From: Sternotherus odoratus
Lineage: Eukaryota; Chordata; Testudines; Kinosternidae
Direction of reading: 5' to 3'
NCBI GenBank assembly: GCA_032164245.1
Contig: JAVMKO010000003.1
Coordinates: 37,388,890-37,452,889 of the forward strand
Length of the DNA: 64,000 nt
Below the pieces are notes generated by a model, which was given only the letters and a program-made list of their open reading frames with translations, did no database searches and was not told the origin of the DNA. Each line of letters begins with the position of its first letter. Position 1 is the stretch's first letter. Position numbers and translations under genes: made by a program. Of the stretch, positions 39,601-54,600 are shown one piece after another.

Positions 39601-42600
39601 AGAACCTCATTATGAGTTCACCAGAGCAGCTATTAAGGCTTAATTGCTTTCAAAACAAAATTGACTGACAGAACTGCAGAATGTGTTCCAAAAAGGAAGA
39701 GAGGGTGAAGCATGTGTTGAGCAGGAGCTGGGCTGGGTTGACAATACATGAAAAGACACAATGAGGTTGCCAAGCATATGCAGTGGAACCTATGTGGCAA
39801 GTGTGGAAATGAACCATGTGGTAGTATGACCACTGAATCAAAAGTGCTCTAGTAAATGAAGAGGCAAATATTTTAGGGATTTGGCAATTGTCACAGATCA
39901 AACAGGATGGATGATGATGTTGTAGAACAGAAGATAAACAAGACTATGTTAACAGATAGTGCCATAGCAGCAGATGGAAATATACAAAAGAAACAGGAAG
40001 AGAAGATAGCAAAGTACAAAGAACTCTGTCAAAAAGTTCAATGTTTATGGAAAATTAGAATAAAGATGATCCCAGTGACTATTGAAGATCTTGGAGTGAT
40101 CCCTAAAAGTATGAATGAACAGCTGAAGAACACGTTAATAGAGCCCTGTGTGGATACAAATCTATGTCCACGGATAGAAACTGGTATCCGCTGAACCAGA
40201 AGGCTCTCCCGGGAACCACAGTAGTGAAAGGAGCAGAACATGGGGCCACCACTCCCAGGAGCCAGCACCCTGCGCCGGCAGATCCTTCAGTGCGGATATA
40301 CCATCCCCAGCCCTGTCCTCTGGCGCAGGTGCATAGACCCAGACAGCAGACAGTTGCATGGAAGGGAGGGATACAGCTGCGCTGAAGGAGCTGCCAGGAC
40401 ATGACATCCCCACGTTCTGCTCCTTTTGCTGCTGCAGTTCTCGGGAAAACCCTGCGGATCAGCGGATACCGATTTCCATCCGCAGATATAAATTTATATC
40501 CATGCAGGGCTCTACATCTTAGGAGTGCCAGGTATCATGATCAGTGAGTTCCAGAAGACAGTGCTCACAGGCAATATAAGAATTCTAAGGAAAGTCAAAG
40601 TAGAATGAGTGTATTTGAGCATGGAGAATGCAGATATTCTGTGGAAGGTTTACCAAAACTCTTGGCTGCCAGAATCGATGGAGCCAGCGTCCTGTCAGGA
40701 TTTATTGGTGGCTCATGGGGACTCTGACAGTCGCTTTCTCCCTCTTATGCTTCAAAGTCTTGTACGTTGTGGAGGATATTTGTTTTTTGTTTTTTTAAAA
40801 ATGCCCATAATGTAATACCGAGGAATAACAACAATACCCACCTAGCTCTTAAGAAGAAATAATTACAGGCAGATCCTGATATAAATCAGGGTAACTCCAT
40901 TGATTTCAAAGTCTATTTTGTATCCATTAAATAATTTGATCTGAGACAAAAATTATTTCTTGAAATTGTTAAACATTATCTGAATTAACAGGCAAATGTT
41001 TCCTTCAAAGAGTGCTACTTACAATATTTTTACTAATGATATCCTGAATAGCAGCAGAATTCAAAGGCATTTGACCTTGTTCTTCAAGGCTCTTTTCAAC
41101 ACCTCCCATCCAGTCAAGCATTTCATCCAAACCATCTTGCACGCTCAGGGAACGAGTCAGCGTTATCTGGAGCTTCTCATTACGTTCATTCACAGACTTG
41201 GATAAACTGTCATATCTGCCAACAATGTCATCTGAAAGAAACAGAAAGGAAATCACTAAAAGGTTCCCCTTACTTCTCATAGAATCCTACAGTTCTAACT
41301 CTGTTTTTGCTCAGTCTTCAGTGGAGAGTTCTCTGAAAACATCAGTTCAATGTGCAGCGGCAGTCAAAAATGCTAAACAGAATGTTAAAAATCATTAGAA
41401 AAAGGGATAGATAAGATAGAAAATATCATAATGCCTTTGTATAAATCCATGATACGCCTACATCTTGAATGCTGCATGGAGTTCTGGTCACTCCATCTCA
41501 AAAAAATAACAATCATATAATTGGAGAAGGGCAACAACAATTAAGGGTATGGAATAGCTTCTGTATGAGAAGAGATTAATAAGACTGGGACTTTTCAGGT
41601 TGGAAAAGAGAGGATTAAGAGGGGAGATGATAGATGTCTATAAAATTGTGAATGGCATGTAGAAAGTGAATAAGAAAATATTATTTACTCCTTTACATAA
41701 CACAAGAACCAGAGATCACCAAATAAAATTAATAGGCAGCAGGTTTAAAACAAACAAAAGGAAGTATTAGATAAATTCATGGAAGATAGATCCAGTAATG
41801 ACTATTAGCCAAGATGGTCCGGGCTGCAACCCTATGCTCTGGGTTTCCCTAGCCTCTGACTGCCAGAAGCTGGGAGTGGAGCACAGGGGATGGATCATTT
41901 TTGATGATTGCCTGTTCTCTTCATTCCCTCTGAAGCATTTGGCATTGGCCACTGATTGAATACAGGATACCGGTTAAAACCAGTATGGCCAGTCTTATGT
42001 TACTATGAGTCAGACTTAACTGTGAACTTGCCAAGATAAGGACCTCAGGATTTACCCTTTGACAATACACAGTCAAAAGACTGGATCTTTAGCTATGGCC
42101 AAAGAGCACATAGGACAACTCAGGGTGTGGGCAAAAGATGGTTCAAAGCTTGCTTTTGCATTTCCCATTCCTGAAGCAACTGTTGCTAGTTGTTAACAGC
42201 TCCAAAGGACTGAAACAGCAACTAGGGATTAGTAAAGCATAGGGCATCCCACTTTTTCCTCTAGCCATGTCCTCTAGCCAGGCTGTCATCAGAGTAGAAT
42301 GATGGCATAAGAACTCACTTTACACAAGCTAATGATCTGCCTCGTGCTGGAGTGAACCTCCTAAGGCTGGATACACTGCTGGCTGGAATGCACTGCTTGT
42401 GTGACCCAATGTGGCCACATCATCCTGGAGGATCTAATTCCTAATATATTAGCTCATCTAATCCATCCCCTTCCCTTTGCAGTTGTTCTCTAAAGGACAT
42501 TTACTTGTGCCTTGTCTCCTCTAGTTTTAATATCTCAAGTAATGATGATTCCAACTATTATTTAGATTGACTATTCCACAGGCTAATACTTGTCACTAGC

Positions 42601-45600
42601 AGAAAGTTTTTCCTGGTAATCAGATTTTTTTCTCTTTCTTTTAATTTCACTCCACTGTTCCTAGTCATAACTCTCACTAATTTCCCTCCTTCCTTAATAT
42701 TTACCTGTCAAATATGTAAATTAGTTGACATGCCACATCCTTTGCAAGGCCAATTAGTCAACTTCTTAAATTAAAATATATTTAAAGTGCTCTCAAATTT
42801 TCAAATCTCAACATGTGAATAATTGGTAGCAACACAGTAAATATCAATACAAGGATTATTTTTAATATGAGATTTTTGAACACTCAATACATATATGCAG
42901 TATATATAATTATGCAAGACTGTACAATTTAGATATACACCATTCTACCTACATCATCCTTGGAAATAGAGTCAGGATGTTTACAGGCCCTCTCCAGCAA
43001 CTGTCCAGGAAGCCAGTGACTGTTTTGAGGGTCTTAAGAAGATTTTTACTGCATCTTGATCTGGATTGGAGCCAGGATTTACTGATTCCTGGGAGCAGAA
43101 TTCCTGAAGCTTGGAGTGCATAGGTACTCCTTTCTCTCTGAAAGAAACTTTCCTCTCTGAAAGTTTGGGACTGAGGTACAGTAAAGCAGCTGACCAACAT
43201 GGATAATCTGGGTGGTTGGGCTCATTGCCTTAAACAGGCCAAACAAGATAAATTATAAAAGAGTTCTAGGTGAGAGAAAGAAACAGAAGAAGCTGTCTCA
43301 GGGACTCCTGATCCCTCGAGCCCAACACAGTGAGCTTTGCAAAAAAGGTTTCTGTTTCTACTGACTGGTTCTCACTGTGGCTTTTGTTATCCGTATGAAG
43401 GAAAATGAGTCCAGACCTCTCCTATTTTCTACGTCACAAGGACAAGTAAAGCCCAGAGATGGTTGTCTTTTTCAGCCTTTACTGCTTCAGAACTATATCT
43501 ATCCATCTACATTGATACCAGACCTTCCAAAAGGTACATACATATCAAATACCTATCTTTTATACAGTAAATAAACAGCTAGGAAGACAGAGAGAAACAT
43601 ACAGGAAAAGTTATCAACCAAAATGAAAATTCACTTGGTAAAAATATTACCGGTAAAAAGGGTAAATGATAGAGAAGATACCAGCTGAGCACAAGCAAGC
43701 CAGGAGGTTTAATAAAGAGTTTTAATAAAGAAATTTGCAATCTGAATGACGTTAAACAGATGTACTCTGCTGACTTCAAGGTTGAAACTAGGGAATTAAA
43801 GGATTAAGCCTGTATATACATCTTTCCATTGTATCTTTAGCTTTGGATACATGCTCTAATAATGTTGCCTATTATGACAATAATAATTTCAAAGCCAGTT
43901 AAGTCATCATCTCCTGTAGCTGCCTCTTCCCCATTTTTTACTGAAACCACATCTGTCCTTGAGGAAAAAAAAAAAAAAAAAAGAGTTTAAGCAGCCATTA
44001 TCCATATGTTCCACTATAATAGTTTCTCCGGTCCAAAGTCTTTACTCTGCTGTATATTCTCTGTATAGCATGCTACTTTACTAAAGATAAGGTGTAAATT
44101 CAATGTTAATCTGGTTTTAACCATACAGAGTTGAAGACAATCCAAATATGTTTATTATATACTTCCTGATCTTGCAAATACTTACATATGGTACTTAATT
44201 TGAGACTAATCGTGCTTAAAGATAAGCATACAAGTGTTTCAGGATCAGAGCCTACAATTATAAAAACAGGAGAAACTGGGGAAAGAATGCCATTCTGCTT
44301 TTAATTTTTTTTTATTGTTTAAGAATAGATGTTATTGCAGCTGAAAGACAACAGGGATTTTAAATTATATGAAGCTACATGACACTTAAACAAATGTGCA
44401 TTATAGAGTTTTGCAACTGACTTCAGTTGGTGTGGGACCAGGTACTCTATGATTTGTTTTTCTACTCTGGAAGTTCCAGGCTGTGATAAATGGCATGTTC
44501 TAGCAGTGACAGTGAAATCGACAGAAAAATACTTAAGTGAAGGGGGAAGTGATTTCGCTGATTTTTAAATAATTTTGTAGTTTTTAAATAATTAGAGTCA
44601 GGACACAGACCATATTCGTGGGGGATATTCGTGATCCTCAACTATCCCTCTGTTGGAGACTTCCTGTGTGACCTTGGACAAGTCACTCTTTGTCTCAGGT
44701 CCCTGTCTGCAAAATGGGGACAACAATAACTCCTTTCTCCTCCCCTTTGTCTGCTCTGTCTACTTTGATTGTAAGCTCTTTATTTGAACTCTAAAATGAC
44801 AATATTATTGTATTTGTGAACTGATTTTCTTTTTTTTAAGCACTACAATAAAGTCATTAAGTAGTGGCAACAATTTGGCCCAATAAGACATAGAAATGAA
44901 AAATGACAAGGGAGGGTGGAACATTCATTCGTTATCTCCTCCAGCAGGAAGGTGCAGACTTGTGAGACAAAAAATGGGATTGGGAAATAATAAAACTCTT
45001 ACCCAGTGTTTTCCGGATTTCATCTTTGTCTGGTAGTAAAGTTCCCCTGGTATCCAAAAGCACTTCAGCAGCTTTTTTCAGTTTCTCTGCAGCACCCTGG
45101 TGATTAGATACCTGCCCCTGGAGAACCTGTAAAATTGCATTGTTTTACATTTCAATACTGTCTACTAAAGCTAAAAGTCACATACTCGGCACACAAGAGA
45201 AATCTGCAATGAGGTATATTTGGTGGACATAGCTGAACTTTTATTTATCATACAAATATCTGAATACACCTGACACGAGCAAGCAAAAAGTAGAACAGAG
45301 CAGTTGTAACAGGAGCTTCATTAGCCTGGAGGCCACTTACAGGTCCGTTCTTAACCGATTGTTTCATGCACACATCTTTATTTTTAGGAACAGGAAATGG
45401 TGCAACAGGGTGCAAAATGGATGCCTTCTAGGGTTTATCCTAAGCACATATTCCTGCTTTTTTGCCAGACAGTTTTATCCCTCTCTTCCAGAAATCTAGA
45501 TGGCCTGTGGAATTCCCTTACAAACTTACTTCACTTATCTGACCATGTTGCTTATTCCATTTCCAGGGCATTTCTATTCACTCATGGTTTCTCAATGTTC

Positions 45601-48600
45601 CTATTTTGTTTCCCACTTTTTGAAGTCTGCAACCACAGTGAACAATACATTGCTAAGAATGTTTCAATCCCGTCTATCATCCTGAGTATTATTAGTTAAC
45701 TTCAAAGTGTGTCCGTTTTAGTTTTCTACAGGGAGTACAACTCAAATGCTCAAATCTTTTCCTGCAAGGTAGATTTCTGAGACTTGGTATGATAATAATG
45801 ATCCTTATTTGCACCATTCCGAAGGCAATATCATCCTTCCTGTTTCACAGTGACCACTAATATACATAACATACCACATTGGTGGACTCTAATTTGTCAA
45901 CAATTTTTCACTATTAGTGATGTCAGCCACACTAGAATGTACAATGAATCTGCCCTTATCACATGAAAAGAACTATTGGCTATACTCAGTGCACAATTTC
46001 CAATCCCCAGCAATTCTGACAGTGGAGTTGTCTTTTAAAAAGGGTAAGAATAATATTTTTAAATGGGAAACATTCATTTTTTATTTCAACCATATTTAAA
46101 AATAGAAAAATCATTTTTGCTCAAACATTCCAAAAGCACCTTCAGGAAGAAACCAGTAAAGAAAAAATTCAGCATGATGTTGCTGAACAACAGTAATTGA
46201 ACAACTGAAAACAGGTGGTTGGAATGCAAATCATTATATACCCTTACTTGGAGCAGTTGACACCACTTCTGCTATAACTATGAATAGAGCGAGATAAAAA
46301 ATTACTTCTGGGATAAAACTGATCCAATCTGTGATCCCTTCCTGACAGAAAAACTTTTCATCTTGTGCTAGTGTACTGACCTCCTGTTTTACGACACTTA
46401 TCTTAGACACTGATTTCTGATGTGGAACTTTGTTATATGCCTTTTGATGAATTATTTTAAGACCATTTGCACTGCCTTTACATCCGTTATCAAAAAGAAA
46501 AACAAACAAATTTATCAACAAAGTATCAGAGAACAGTGCATGTTTCAGAGTACAAGGAAGAATTTACAGCACTTGGCAATCAAGAAACAGTCCCCATCAA
46601 GTTGTATTGAACAAGAATTGGTTCCAGGGAACCCACAAAATTATTTTGAATCAGGAAGAACACTTCATGAATTTTACCCTGCCTTGCCTGGTACCATGAA
46701 TCTTCTACTGACAGTGGAACACAGACCTTGCTTTTACCTATATGATAATGGTCTGTATTGTTTTATACTGTCTTGTGCTCATCTATGCCTTTAGACTCGG
46801 GGCAAACTCTGAAAAGCAGAAACTCTGATGCTGGCATGTCCTACCTATTCTGCAATGTTACGTACACTTACACTGCTACATTAATCACCCTTTACATCCT
46901 TTACTGATTGTACCTCTACACACTTTCAGGCAGCTGGAAGACAGGCACACTTTTGTTTTTTCTATACCAAAACAAAGGAAATCATTCTGGTGCAGAACAC
47001 ACTACCATTTTAGTTTAGGCATTGCTATCAAGAGGATGTCATCGATATACTTCAATATGGCAGCTGATATGCCAGCTACCATAGAGAAACAAACATAAAT
47101 GAAGAGGCATTTTCCTTGCACTGCACAAAATAAAAATAAAATAAAAAATAGGATGAACCAGAAGACATTAGATGGTGATAGAAAGAAAGAAAGCTTGCGC
47201 CTCAGGCACTGAAGAATATTTTGAAGAACAGTTAATCCCAGTAAAAAGATTACCCTCGTGCTGCAAAGCTCAGTGTATGGATGGATTATCAGCTGCGTAT
47301 GTCGGCTGAAAGGGGCAGTCTTTATTTACAACACCTGACTGTTTCAAAAATTCTCTTTTGTTTTGCATTCACTAATTGTCCTTCTTTATTCATTCTAGTC
47401 TGAACCTCCTGTTTTTATTCTTCCCTTGACTCTTTTGAGCCAGTGCACCTCCCCCTCCTTCCCAGCACATACTGGTTGAGTGTTCTTTTGTGCTGCAAGC
47501 AATCCATGTAGGAGTCTCATAAAGGAGTCTCATAAAGGAGCCACAGTCCTCACTCCTTTTGTGTCCGCTGCATGAAAATTGGCATTATACCGGATATAAT
47601 TCATTTGGGAGTAGGGAACAAAGAGTTTAAAAACAGCTTCAGATTGTAATCAGTGTTGTCCCTACTCTTCTAAAACTCAGAAGCACAAATGTAACTAAAT
47701 CAGTTTGAAGTTCAGAGTTCAAAATTTACATTTTTAAATGTAAAATAACAAATGTATGATGATCATTATACTCTCCCAGTGTCATCTATCATTCTGCTCT
47801 GATGTACCAAAGGGGCAGTTTTCAGCGCTGCCATGTGGGAGACACAAATTTTTTCCCAAGCTGTTCTGAAAGGCGACAGGTATATCATTCACCTCCCAGG
47901 AGGAAGGTGACTCTATTGTGCCTCAATAAAGCCTGCTTGTTCAGAGTTCTAACTAAAGGGAACATTTAGCTGGCATGACAACTATTTGTTAAGGGCAAGA
48001 AAAGTAATATAAATTCAATTGGGGCTTTCATACATGATTATTGGTATCCTGAGGTACTCATAATTATATTATGAAATGCATGTTAAATATTCCCTCTGGC
48101 AGAGAAAGATCGACAGACAGACAGACAGACAGACAGACAGAGATAGAGACAGAAACAAAGAAAGAGAGAGAAATTACAGCTGAACAGTTATCTTGCCAGT
48201 TGGAAAATGAATGAAGAATATTTCAGTTCAATTATAATTACATTATGAGACAGTTTAATCCTGGCGCCACCATAGTAATGGGAGTTATGCCACAGACTTC
48301 AGTGGAGCCAGAATTTCACCCTATGTTAAGAACATGAATATATTCTTATGCATGTTCTAATTCTTTTCCCTCCTTCTCTGCCTATCATGTTATATTTTTT
48401 AAAACAGTGGTGCTGTAATGTACGCAGTGCTTTATAGAACACAGAAGAAGACACTGTCCCTGCCCTGGAGAGATTTTACTGTATCTCACAGAAACACAAA
48501 CATGTGGCAATAGTTCAGATATACAAATTCTAAGAGTTAGATTTTGCCTGGGTTACCACTGGCTTCTGCTGATGTAACCAAGGGCCTGAGTCCCGTGGTG

Positions 48601-51600
48601 ACAGAATATCTGCCTAAAGGGTAGGTCACATTAGTACAAAGCACTCACAGCCCTATCAGGAGCCTGGACCCACTCGGCAGGAAGTAGCGATGACTAAGGA
48701 GGGAGTATAACCATAGCCCTGTTGGGGTCCAGTGATTCAGTAAATCCCCAGGTCTTCACTAGCAGAGCTCCTATGGAGTCCTGACAATGACTTAAAGTCA
48801 GCCTGCTTGGCAGAATCCCCAGACAGGCCACAGAACTATCACTGTCTGTTCTGACCTTGTGGTGAATACCCTGAGCACAGGTGCCTGTTGTGGTGTAAAA
48901 GGATGTAAAGTGCACCCTTCCTTTGCCAGTGGAGGACAATCCAACCTTTAGTAGTAAATTCAAAGATGATAAAGTTCATCATCCCTTGTACAAGGTACCT
49001 TTTACCGGCTCCCAAACCTGTGATTCCAGATCCAGCTCCAGCTCCTGAGGAAAACCGCTTACAGTAGAGCCACAGAGTTATGAACATCTCGGGAATGGAG
49101 GTTGTTCAGAACTCTGAACAAAGCATTATGGATGTTCTTTCAGAAGTTTAAAACTGAACATTGACTTAATACACCTTTGAAACTTTACTGGGCAGAAGAA
49201 AAACGCTGCTTTCCCTATATTTGTTTAGTAGTTTACTTGCCTTTGGAGAGGTAGGGAGTCTTTACTGCTGCCTGATTGTATACTTCTGGTTCCAAATGAG
49301 GTGTGTGGTGGACTGGCCAATTTGAAACTCTGGTGTTAGTAACTCTGAGGTTCTACTGTACTTACTATGACTAGCCACATGAGATTCCTCTCATATTGCT
49401 GGACAGAGCATGGAGAATTCAGTGAGGCACAGGTCGTTTTTACCTCAGTGTAATTATTAAGGTCAACTCGCAGCTATACTAGTGTTCCCTCTAATATACC
49501 AGTATTGTCTCTAGTTTTCCCAACATATGTGCAGAATGAATTTTGATATTTGCATCAATATGTGCATCATTTTGGTGCACATAACAAAATTCATGTGGCA
49601 GGCGTGGGGCTGAGGAGTTCGGAATGTGGGAGGGGATCAGGGCTGGGGCAGAGGGTTGGGTAGCAGATGGGGTGAGAACTCCAGCTGGGGGTGTGGGCTC
49701 TGGGGTGGGGCCAAGGGACTCAGGAATGAGGAAGAGGGTTGGGGTGCAGGATGGGATGAGGGCTCTAGTTGGAGTGTGGGTTCTGGGGTGGGGCCAGGAA
49801 TGAGGGGCTTGGGGTGAAGGAGGCAGTTGGGCTGGGGGGTTGGGTGAGGGGTGGTGAGGGTTCCAACTGGGGGTATGAACTGAGGATGAGAGGTCTGGAT
49901 GAAGGGTGTGAGGGAGGGACCAGAGAGGAGCCAGCGCTACAGCTGCTGGGCCACAGTGCAAGTGAAGTGGAGCGTAGGCTCGGCACAATTACAAACTCAG
50001 TACTGGCTAGTCTGGGTTGGGGCCAGGTGAGGGCACCGTGGCAGATCCAGGATTGGGGGAGAGGCATCGCTCCCCGCCGCAGCCCTGATCACCTCTATGG
50101 TGCTTAATAGGCCATTGCACAGCCACGCAGCTGCAGCACTTAGAGACAACTTAGGAAACTATATTGCCTTATCTCCACTAGGATTTCACATCAAGACAGA
50201 TATCTTGAGTTAGTTATCTCAATGCAAAAACATGTGTTTTTTCCCTCAGGGAAGGTCTTAAAGATCGGGCTAGGACTTAATGTAGGGGATAGATTTTCAA
50301 CAGCTGCCTACTATAAAGTTCTTACACTTCCCTCTGCAGCATCTGATATAGGATAGTATCAGAAATGATACACTGGAATCCATGGACCTCAGGTCTAATC
50401 CACTGTAACCATTCCTATGATCATATGTAATCATATCCCAGCAGAAGAGAAAAGGGGTGAGATTTTAGGGGAAAAAACAGAGAAGGAAGTCAGATACAGA
50501 CAGATGATGCTCCCTTCTTCATAGAATCATAGAATAGTAGGGTTGGAAGGGACCTCAGGTCATCTAGTCCAACTAGGCTGACCATACGTCCCGTTTTGAA
50601 CAGGACAGTCCTGTTTTTTACATATTTTCCGACCGTCCCGTCTTTTTAGTATAAATATCACATTTGTCCCGTTTTTGCTAAAAAAAACCCCTGAACGCGG
50701 CTTATTTCAGGGACCTTATTTGGAGGGGGGAGGGAGTATGGGGTGGGGGGGCATGGCTGTGTGTGAGGGGGGCAGGGGGAAAGAGGGGTGCATAGGGGCC
50801 ATGTGTGAAAGTGGGTGGAAGTGGGGGGCACAGGGTTGTGTGTGAAGGGAGGTACTGGGGCTGCATGTGAAGAGGGGCACAGGGGAAGTGGGGGGGCCAT
50901 GGCTGCTTGTGAAGGGGTGGTAGGTGGTGGGCACAAGGCTGTGTGTGAAGGGGGTACTGGAGGAGTGGGGGGGCCATGGAATGGGGGGCACAGGGCTGTG
51001 TGTGAAGGAGGGTACTGGGGGGATCCAGGGCTGTGAGTGAAGGGGGTGGGGAGAAGTGGGGGGCACAGGGTTGTCTGTGAAGGGAGGTACTGGGGAGTCC
51101 AGGGCTGGATGTGAAGAGGGGCAGGGAGTGGGTAGGGGAGATGGCAGGTGGGTAGGGGTACCATGGTTAACCCCCTCCCTGAACACATGGATGCAGGGGT
51201 TGGGCCAAGCCTCAGAGCCCATTCGGGGCGTCTGTCTTCAAGGCACAGCTAAGGCCTGGGCAGGTGGCTGCGGCATGCGTGGGCGATGCAGTGGGGTTGG
51301 TGAGAAGCCGTGTTTCTGCTGCAGGAGATGTAGGGAGAGGACTTGATCAGTCAGAGGGGTACTGATAGTGGAGGCAGTTGGGGGCCTGCTTGGAGGAGGA
51401 AGGCAGAGTGGCTGGCCTGGGGGAAGCTCTTGTTGCACAAGCTTCTGCCTGTGAGATGCTACGCAGGAAACTGAGCCATAGCCACAAACTGATGTGGTTG
51501 GGGGAGGCAGATAGGGGGTCATTTGAGGTGTCTGAAGAGAATCATGGAGTGTGAGAAGTTTTATGATAAGGTATTGAAAGACCGAAATTTGCTGCATAAG

Positions 51601-54600
51601 ATTACTTCATCGGAGAAATATTCATGGTACGATCATGGTAAAATACAGTCCCCCTTTACGTATACCTAAATTTTTGTATGAGTTCTGTCACTGAAGAATA
51701 ATTGTTAGCTCAAGTCAATATGTTCATGTAATAAAACTTTTTTTATCGTCTTACTTTTTCATGAATACAGAATATTACATAACCCCGTCCCGTTTTTGCT
51801 ATCCCAATGTCCCGTTTTTGTCTCAAGGAAATATGGTCAGCCTAAGTCCAACCCCCTGCTTAAAGCAGGACCAATCCCCAACTAAATCGTTCCAGCTAGG
51901 GCTTTGTCAAGCCTGACCTTAAAAACCTCTAAGGAAGGTGATTCTACCACCTTCCTAGGTAACCCATTCCAATGCTTGACCACTCTCCTAGTGAAAAAGT
52001 TTTTCCTAATATCCAATCTAAACCTTCCCAACTGCAACTTGACACCATTACTCCTTGTTCTGTCATCTGGTACCACTGAGAACATTCTAGATCCATCCTC
52101 TTTTAGAACCCCCTTTCAGGTAGTTGAAAGCAGCTATCAAATCTCCCCTCCGTCTTCTCTTCTGTAGACTAAACAATCCCAGTTCTCTCAGCCTCTCCTC
52201 ATACGTCATGCGTTCCAGGCCCCTAATCACTTTTGTTGCCCTTCTCTGGACTCTTTCCAACTTTTCCACATTCTTCTTGTAGTGTGGGCCCCAAACTGGA
52301 CACAGTACTCCAGATGAGGCCTCACCAATGTCGAATAGAGGGGAACAATCACATCGCTCAATCTGCTGGCAATGCCCCTACTTATACAGCCCAAAATGCC
52401 ATTAGCCTTCTTGGCAATAAGGGCACACTGTTGACTCATATCCAGCTTCTCGTCCTCTGTAACCCCTAGGTCCTTTTCTGCAGAACTGCTGCCTAGCCAT
52501 TCGGTCCCTAGTCTGTAGCAGTGCATGGGATTCTTCCGTCCTAAGGACTCTGCACTTCTTGTTGAACCTCATCAAATTTATTTTGGCCCATTCCTCTAAT
52601 TTGTCCAGGTCCCTCTGTAGCCTATCCCTACCCTCCAGTGTATCTACCACTCCTCCCAGTTTAGTGTCATCTGTAAACTTGCTGAGGGTGAAGTCCACAC
52701 CATCCTCCAGATCATTGATAAAGATATTGAATAAAACCGGCCTCAGGACCGATCCTTGGGGCACTCCCCTTGATACCGGCTGCCAACTAGACATGGAGCC
52801 ATTGATCACTACCTGTTGAGCCCGACGATCCAACCAGCTTTTTATCCACCTCATGGTCCATTCATCCAGCTCATACTTCTTTAACTTGCTGGCAAGAATA
52901 TTGTATGAGGCCATATCAAAAGCTTTGCTAAAAGTCAAGGAATAGCACATCCACTGCTTTTCCCTCATCCACAGAGCCAGTTATCTCATCGTAGAAGGCA
53001 ATTAGGTTAGTCAGGCATGATTTCATCAGCAACCACGGCCCCAAACTCCTCCTGCTACCAAGCATTCACAGCAGTAACTATCAGAATCACTGAGTTTTCA
53101 CCAAGCTGCTAAACCTTCCAGCTCCCCCCCCCCCACACACCTGATAACTATGACTAAGAAGTTATTTGCATCCACCCACTATTAATGGCATTTTTTCCTC
53201 ACCACATAAGCCAGTTTCTGTAAAAGTTTGTCATGTGCTTTATTCTTAACACAAAGATTTTCAGATGAGACTTCAGATAGTTAAATTCAAGGTCAATAGG
53301 AACTATGTATGTACATACAAAACAAGAATTTGCCCCTTAATTGTTTAAATTATGTTAAGACTATTCTGTCCTTCCAACAACAAGCGGTGTTATTTAGTTG
53401 TTGGAGCTTTTTACCTTGGTTTCTTCTAGTTGCCTTTGGAGGTTTTTAGGATCCACTGCAATTGGCTCTGACAGTTGTTTGTTCACAGCTACTTCAGAGG
53501 TCTGGAGACCTGACAAAAGCCCAGATGAAGCTTCTTCATAATGCTGGTATTTATCTACCAGGTCTTTAAGGTTATTTCCAAGGATACCACACTAAAAAAA
53601 GTAGAAGGAAAAAACCAAACTTTAAAATGTATACTTTATTTCATCTGAGTGGGATTTCTTAGGGACTTCACAGTAACATAAAAAGATTTTTCTCAATCTA
53701 CAGTGCCTAATATTTGAATGTTTACAGTTAGCCACCTAAAAATGTACTCACTTGGAGCTAAAAATATTCAGTATCTCAAAAAACAGACTCCTTTTCTATG
53801 TGCATAAAAATACAGATGAAGGTGCCTAGCTTCAAGTACCCAAGTTTGAAAACTTTGACAAGTGGCTAAAGCAGATTTAACAATAAATGTAATTTAGACA
53901 ATTAAAATAAGATAAAATAATAACAAATTAAAATAAAAACAATTAAGTTTGATTTGGTAGTAAATGATTACTTCGTATATGGATACTGCTGGGCAAGATA
54001 ATTCTTTTTGGGATTGCCTAAACCACATGCTGCAAATGAGCTAAAACATTAGGGATTATTCAGTTGAAGTTTTACCATGGAGCCGTCATCTACACAGAGA
54101 TCTGAACAGGTGCAAGTCTACCCAGTTGGCTCTCTGAGACCTTAGCTAATGTGCACAAAAATACACATACGATGACACGTATGTGATCTGCTAATATTGG
54201 GCCCAATTCTGATCTCACTGATCAGATCTATGTTGATTCTAATCTACACTGGTTTTATACTGGTGTGAATCTACTGATGTCAGTGGGGTTACTCCTGACT
54301 TACTGAGAGCAGAATCTGGTGCACATTTCTCTTTCTGTACCCTAACACTCTGGTAGAGCTACAAGAGAACCAGCCTAAACAAAGAGAAACTACAATAGAG
54401 GTAAATATTTCATATCTTTTAAATAGATACTCTACTTTACCAGAAATTTTTGGGTTGGTTCTGAAAAAAATACTAAGTTCAATGTTAATTTAAACCAAGT
54501 TCTGAACATGATAAGGAAACTCCCATCGGGGATGACAGGAAGGATCCTAAAATTTGTGCAAGAGAAGATCCTGGTTTCAGAAGTGGCTTATTTATCACAA

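Noticed and set aside
46234..46794. Frames of 95 and 124 residues on opposite strands
   Set aside because: No recognisable domain, no splice context matching DST, overlapping antisense frames; taken as chance.
48112..48142. Regularly spaced repeat as a CRISPR-like array
   Set aside because: It is a plain GACA microsatellite without spacers in a vertebrate intron.
50658..51222. Long proline/histidine-rich frame on the minus strand
   Set aside because: Translation of the G-rich array inside the hAT-like element; low complexity and open in several frames.
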